64,000 bases of DNA, from the NCBI RefSeq assembly GCF_014656215.1, contig NZ_BNBZ01000010.1, positions 184,979-248,978 on the forward strand. The letters are read 5' to 3'. Position numbers and translations under genes: made by a program. Positions 60,602-64,000 of the stretch are shown here, in pieces. The DNA comes from Streptomyces zaomyceticus (GTDB taxonomy: Bacteria; Actinomycetota; Actinomycetes; Streptomycetales; Streptomycetaceae). Under the pieces are notes generated by a model, which had not been told where the DNA came from, searched no databases, and worked only from the letters and a program-made list of their open reading frames with translations. Within the stretch, counting starts at the first letter, position 1, and every line of letters begins with the position of its first letter.

Positions 60602-62595
60602 CGGACGTCCTTCTCCCTCGTCTTCGGGGCGACGGCCGTGCGCAGCAGTTGCTCGAACAGCACCGTGATGTTCTTGGCCTCGTGGCCGAGGCCGGACTGC
60701 GCGACGGCGTCGGTACGGCCCCGGGCCATGGACCGGTCGGCGGGCTGCGGGCCGTCGAGGGCGCGGCCGTCGGCGAAGCCGGAGACGGCGGTGACGACGA
60801 CGGGGAGGTCGGCGGGGGCGTTCAGCCACCAGCCGGCACGCTGCTTGGCGCCGAAGCGGGCGGCGACGGTACCCGGGCCTGAGAGCGCCGGGGGGACGTC
60901 CTGGCCCAGGCGGGTGGTGAGGCCCGGGTCGAGGGTGCGCTGCGTGGCCGCGTCGGCGCGGGTGAAGACGAGACCGACGGTGATCACGCCGCTGGCGGTG
61001 GCGTCGGTGTACGTCGCACGCAGGACCCGCTCGCAGCCGAGCGGCCGGAGGGTGGCGAGCAGGTTCTTGGCCAGGACCGCGGGCGAGCAGGCGGCGTCCG
61101 GGGCGACGACGATCCGGGTCCAGGTGCGGGTGGCGGCGCCGGGGCCCGCGCCGGGTCCGGACAGGGTGCGGGGGAAGAGGGTGTCGACGGGGGCGTTGTG
61201 CCAGAGGTCCATCGCCTCGGTGTACCCGGCGGGTTCGGCGGGCTTCTCGGACTCGGCGGCGGCGAGCCACACCCCGGCGAGCGCCCCGCCGATGAGCCCC
61301 GTGCCGAGCACGGCGCAGGCGGCCACGGCGACGGCCCGCCCGGCACGCCGCTCCCGGACGGGCCGCAGCCGGGTGGTGGTCTCGACGGGAGCCTCGGGGG
61401 GCAGGGGACGGAGGCCGCCGGGGGCGCCGTATCCGTGGGCCCGGCCGGACGGCGAGGTGCCGGGGGCCGGAAGGGGGCGCGGGGCGGGGTGCGGCCAGGA
61501 GCTGTCCGGGGCGGTGGTCGGCGTGGATTCCGTCCACCGGGCGTCGGAACCGGTCGTCGCCGCGGAGTGCGCCCGCCGGGCGGCGGAGTCGGTGCTCGAC
61601 GCCGGGGCGGTGCGGCCGGGCGCCGAACCGGCGGACGCGGGTCGGGACGGATGGGCGGGCGCGGGGACGGTCGGGGGGACGGTCGTGGAACCGGGCCGGG
61701 TGGCCGCCTCGGCCGCCGGGCGGCTCGGTGCCGGGCGGCTCTGTGCCGGGAGGCCCGCCGAGGGCTGCGGCTGCGGCTGCGGCTGCGGCTGCGGCTGCGG
61801 CTGCGCGGAGGATGCCGGACCGGTGGCGGCGGGCAGCGGCACGCCCGAGCCCGATGCCGGGCGCGGCGGAGCCGCAGGCGCCGGGGCGGTGGGGCCGGGG
61901 GCGGCGGCGTACGGCGCAGCCGGGGCGCCGGAGGCGGGAGCCGGGCGCGGCGAAGTCGGTGCCGTCGGTGCTGCGGAGGACGTCGCAGGTCGGGGCGGAG
62001 CCGACGGGAGCGTCGCGGGGCGGGGCGGAGCCGACGGGAGCGTCGCGGGGTGGGGCGGAGCTCCCGGGCCCGACACCGGCCGGGCCGGGGCCACCGGGCC
62101 GGGGGCGGGAGCGGGGTGGGACGGTGCCGCAGGCGCCCGGGTGGCGGAGCCGGGGGCGGCGTACGGCGCAGCCGGGGCGCCGGAGGCGGGAGCCGGGCGC
62201 GGCGAAGTCGGTGCCGTCGGTGCTGCGGAGGACGTCGCAGGTCGGGGCGGAGTCGACAGGAGCGTCGCGGGGCTGGGCGGAGCTCCCGGGCCCGACACCG
62301 GCCGGGCCGGGGCCACCGGGCCGGGCTCCGGGGTGGCAGGTGCGGAAGTCGCGGAGCCTGCCGCAGGGCGCGGCGGAACCGGGGGTGTCGACGAGCCGAC
62401 ACCGGGTATCGGGCGAGTCGGAGCAGCGGAGCCGGACGCCGGGTGCGGGGGCGTCGTGGGGCGGGGTTCTGTCGGTTGGATGGCCCTCAGTCTTGTGGTC
62501 GTCTCCATCGCGGACGGTTCCGTGTCCGGCGCGGGCGGTGGAAGGAGGGCGTCCGTGATGCGGGAGGTCGTGCCGGGGCGCTGTTCGCCGGTCAT
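60598..62595 (-). CDS. repeat-rich single-span membrane protein coupled to the mycosin
   Basis: This 665-residue protein has about 400 N-terminal residues that are Pro/Ala/Ser/Thr-rich and contain duplicated blocks (SSAAPTAPTSPRPAPASGAP twice) and a run of Gln-Pro. One transmembrane helix (AVAVAACAVLGTGLIGGALAGVWL, near residue 430) follows, then an outside domain of about 210 residues with three to four Cys-poor beta-type segments (RIVVAPDAACSPAVLAKNL and GVITVGLVFTRADAA). The ATG at 62595 follows GGGGGGACGGGG. It is coupled to the mycosin by GTGA, so it probably works with it. No family recognised. Confidence 0.75.
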   Translation of the reverse strand: MTGEQRPGTTSRITDALLPPPAPDTEPSAMETTTRLRAIQPTEPRPTTPPHPASGSAAPTRPIPGVGSSTPPVPPRPAAGSATSAPATPEPGPVAPARPVSGPGAPPSPATLLSTPPRPATSSAAPTAPTSPRPAPASGAPAAPYAAPGSATRAPAAPSHPAPAPGPVAPARPVSGPGAPPHPATLPSAPPRPATLPSAPPRPATSSAAPTAPTSPRPAPASGAPAAPYAAAPGPTAPAPAAPPRPASGSGVPLPAATGPASSAQPQPQPQPQPQPQPSAGLPAQSRPAPSRPAAEAATRPGSTTVPPTVPAPAHPSRPASAGSAPGRTAPASSTDSAARRAHSAATTGSDARWTESTPTTAPDSSWPHPAPRPLPAPGTSPSGRAHGYGAPGGLRPLPPEAPVETTTRLRPVRERRAGRAVAVAACAVLGTGLIGGALAGVWLAAAESEKPAEPAGYTEAMDLWHNAPVDTLFPRTLSGPGAGPGAATRTWTRIVVAPDAACSPAVLAKNLLATLRPLGCERVLRATYTDATASGVITVGLVFTRADAATQRTLDPGLTTRLGQDVPPALSGPGTVAARFGAKQRAGWWLNAPADLPVVVTAVSGFADGRALDGPQPADRSMARGRTDAVAQSGLGHEAKNITVLFEQLLRTAVAPKTREKDVR
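61765..61806. repeat. hexanucleotide tandem repeat (CTGCGG) coding for Gln-Pro run
   Basis: Six perfect CTGCGG units followed by CTGCGC lie in the Pro-rich part of the mycosin-linked membrane protein. Being a multiple of three, changes in number alter length but not frame. Confidence 0.9.
61909..62330. repeat. long imperfect direct repeat inside the membrane-protein gene
   Basis: About 95 bp at 61909-62003 recur at 62156-62250 with near identity, and similarity continues through GGAGCTCCCGGGCCCGACAC at both places. The unit distance is about 247 bp. A shorter repeat (GGGGCGGAGCCGACGGGAGC) is duplicated between them. They explain the repeated protein blocks. Confidence 0.8.
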
Positions 62596-62704
62596 CCCCG
62601 TCCCCCCGCTCGTGTCGACAATGCCCGTCACTCTACGGGCTGTTCCCCCTGGCACGGGAACCCAGGGGCTACCCACCCGTAAACCTGTCTGGCAAGCTCG
62701 GGCC

Positions 62705-63907
62705 ATGACTCCCCGTGCCGCCGACCGGGCCCGTTACGACCGGGCCACCGCTCATCTCGACGCGCCCGTGGCGATCGTCGATCTGGAGGCCTTCGACGCC
62801 AACGCCGCGGACCTCGTGCGCCGGGCCGGCGGCAAGCCGGTGCGGGTGGCGAGCAAGTCCGTCCGGTGCCGGGCGCTCCTGGAGCGGGTCCTCGCCCGGG
62901 AGGGCTTCGCGGGGATCATGTCGTTCACGCTCGACGAGTCGCTGTGGCTCGCGCGCGCCGGGTTCGAGGACGTCCTGCTCGCCTATCCCTCGGCGGACCG
63001 CTCCGGGTTCGGCGAGCTGGCGCGGGACCCGAAGCTGGCCGCCGCCGTGACCGTGATGGTCGACGACGTGGCGCAGCTGGATCTGATCGACGCCTCCCGC
63101 GCGGGCGGGACGGAGGAGGTCCGGGTCTGTCTGGAGCTGGACACGGCGCTCAGTCTGCTGGGCGGCCGGATCAGGATCGGCGCCCGCCGTTCCCCGCTCC
63201 GCGAGCCCGCCGAACTCGCGGAGCTGGCCCGTTCGGTCGAGCGGCGTCCCGGCTTCCGGCTGGTCGGGATCATGGCGTACGAGGGGCATGTCGCGGGGGT
63301 CGGGGACGCGGTCGCGGGCCGGCCGCTGCGGTCGCGGGCGATCCGGCTGATGCAGGCGGCGGCCCGCAGGGAACTGGCGGAGCGCCGGGCGGCCGTGGTG
63401 CGGGCCGTGCGGGCGGTGGCTCCGGACCTGGAGTTCGTGAACGGCGGCGGCACCGGCAGCGTGCAGCACACGGCCGCCGAGGACGCGGTGACGGAGATCG
63501 CCGCGGGTTCGGGGCTCTTCGTGCCGAGGCTCTTCGACAACTACACCTCGTTCAGCGGACGCCCTGCCGCGCTGTTCGCGCAGCCGGTCGTCCGCCGTCC
63601 GGGGGTCGGGGTGGTGACCGTCCTCGGCGGGGGTTATCCCGCGTCCGGGGCCGCGGGCCCCGACCGGCTCCCCGTGCCGTACCTCCCGGAGGGGCTTTCG
63701 TACGACCCCCAGGAGGGTCCCGGCGAGGTGCAGACCCCGTTGCTCGGCTCACCGGCCGACGATCTGCGGATCGGCGACAAGGTGTGGTTCCGGCACGCGA
63801 AGGCCGGTGAGCTGTGCGAGCGCTTCGAGAGCCTGCGGCTGGTCGAGGGCGACCGGATCACGGCCACCGTGCCGACGTACCGGGGCGAGGGACAGACCTT
63901 CCTCTAG
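62705..63907 (+). CDS. PLP-dependent alanine racemase-like amino acid deaminase/aldolase
   Basis: This 400-residue protein has the alanine-racemase N-terminal barrel: PVAIVDLEAFDANAADLVRRAGGKPVRVASKSVRC, whose lysine should bind PLP, RVCLELDTALSLLG, LVGIMAYEGHVAGVGD and EFVNGGGTGSVQHTA for the phosphate site. The C-terminal beta domain ends with RIGDKVWFRHAKAGELCERF, a likely metal site as in D-threonine aldolase relatives. It may act on a D-amino acid. CAAGCT 6 nt before the ATG is a weak -10. An IS element begins right after its stop. Confidence 0.82.
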   Translation: MTPRAADRARYDRATAHLDAPVAIVDLEAFDANAADLVRRAGGKPVRVASKSVRCRALLERVLAREGFAGIMSFTLDESLWLARAGFEDVLLAYPSADRSGFGELARDPKLAAAVTVMVDDVAQLDLIDASRAGGTEEVRVCLELDTALSLLGGRIRIGARRSPLREPAELAELARSVERRPGFRLVGIMAYEGHVAGVGDAVAGRPLRSRAIRLMQAAARRELAERRAAVVRAVRAVAPDLEFVNGGGTGSVQHTAAEDAVTEIAAGSGLFVPRLFDNYTSFSGRPAALFAQPVVRRPGVGVVTVLGGGYPASGAAGPDRLPVPYLPEGLSYDPQEGPGEVQTPLLGSPADDLRIGDKVWFRHAKAGELCERFESLRLVEGDRITATVPTYRGEGQTFL

Positions 63908-64000
63908 GGCGTGTCCGCAATGTCGATCGGTCGTTACTCCGTTCGTGGTGCGACGTCATGAACTGACTGATCAGGCATGGGAAGTGATCGGGCCGTTGCT
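63908..64000 (+). mobile_element. 5' end of an IS5-like insertion sequence, cut by window edge
   Basis: A transposase frame opens at GTG 63945: VVRRHELTDQAWEVIGPLL, the characteristic start of IS5-family transposases in Streptomyces. The first bases after the preceding stop (GGCGTGTCC) may be the left terminal repeat. Only 93 bp are present, so ends and subfamily cannot be fixed. Confidence 0.75.

Noticed and set aside
61765..61806. CTGCGG repeats as a possible CRISPR or phase-variable switch
   Set aside because: The 6-bp unit has no spacers and keeps the reading frame, so it is a coding microsatellite.

Overview
The window is a high-GC actinobacterial chromosome segment, almost certainly Streptomyces. 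Supporting signs are the strong G/C bias at third codon positions, many GTG and TTG starts, hairpin terminators without T-tracts, frequent leaderless starts, and the cob, metNIQ, argCJBDR, pheST and infC-rpmI-rplT gene sets in the order I recall for the Streptomyces core chromosome. No prophage, CRISPR array or obvious biosynthetic cluster is visible. The only mobile DNA is the start of an IS5-like element at the extreme right end.

Layout. 1-160: tandem tRNA-Val(GAC) genes, the first cut by the window edge. 0.2-4.4 kb: a zinc-ribbon protein, an aminoglycoside-phosphotransferase-fold kinase, a tiny membrane protein, a membrane-anchored Ser/Thr kinase and a SpoU RNA methyltransferase. 4.5-11.4 kb: corrin genes cobA, a BluB-CobT fusion with a very long Ala/Pro/Glu-rich N-terminus, and cobL. 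12.2-15.3 kb: methionine importer metQ-metI-metN, preceded by a 28-residue Cys/Met-rich leader peptide. 15.5-23.9 kb: membrane proteins, acetyltransferases, a sigma factor, a Tat-type glycerophosphodiesterase, an acyltransferase, a TetR-MFS pair with a clear operator, and a HAD protein. 22.5-35.1 kb: arginine biosynthesis (argH, argC-J-B-D-R operon, argG), with 18-bp ARG boxes in front of argH, argC and argG and the regulator argR at the end of the operon. Two helical-repeat proteins lie within this block; one appears frameshifted.

35.3-49.9 kb: an ECF41-like sigma factor with its own consensus promoter, an ABC-F protein behind a 7-codon upstream ORF, a VOC protein, an RlmG-type methyltransferase, a histidine-phosphatase-fold protein lacking both catalytic histidines, a MocR regulator divergent from an EamA exporter with overlapping start codons, a glycosyl hydrolase, a 3-hydroxybutyryl-CoA dehydrogenase, a Nudix hydrolase, an HTH-TPR regulator and a SpoIIE-type phosphatase. 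50.1-58.1 kb: translation genes pheS-pheT, a PAS histidine kinase, an rRNA methyltransferase, and infC-rpmI-rplT behind a roughly 300-nt structured leader with an intrinsic terminator and an AUC start codon. 58.1-64 kb: DUF1844, SseB, a mycosin protease translationally coupled to a repeat-rich membrane protein, a PLP-dependent alanine racemase-like enzyme, and the IS element.

The most interesting layer is regulatory: the Cys/Met leader peptide of metNIQ, the infC attenuator, the ABC-F upstream ORF, the ECF41 autopromoter, the ARG boxes, and a recurring leaderless promoter form in which a TANNNT -10 lies 5-8 nt before the ATG. All function calls come from reading the translated sequence; no database search was run.
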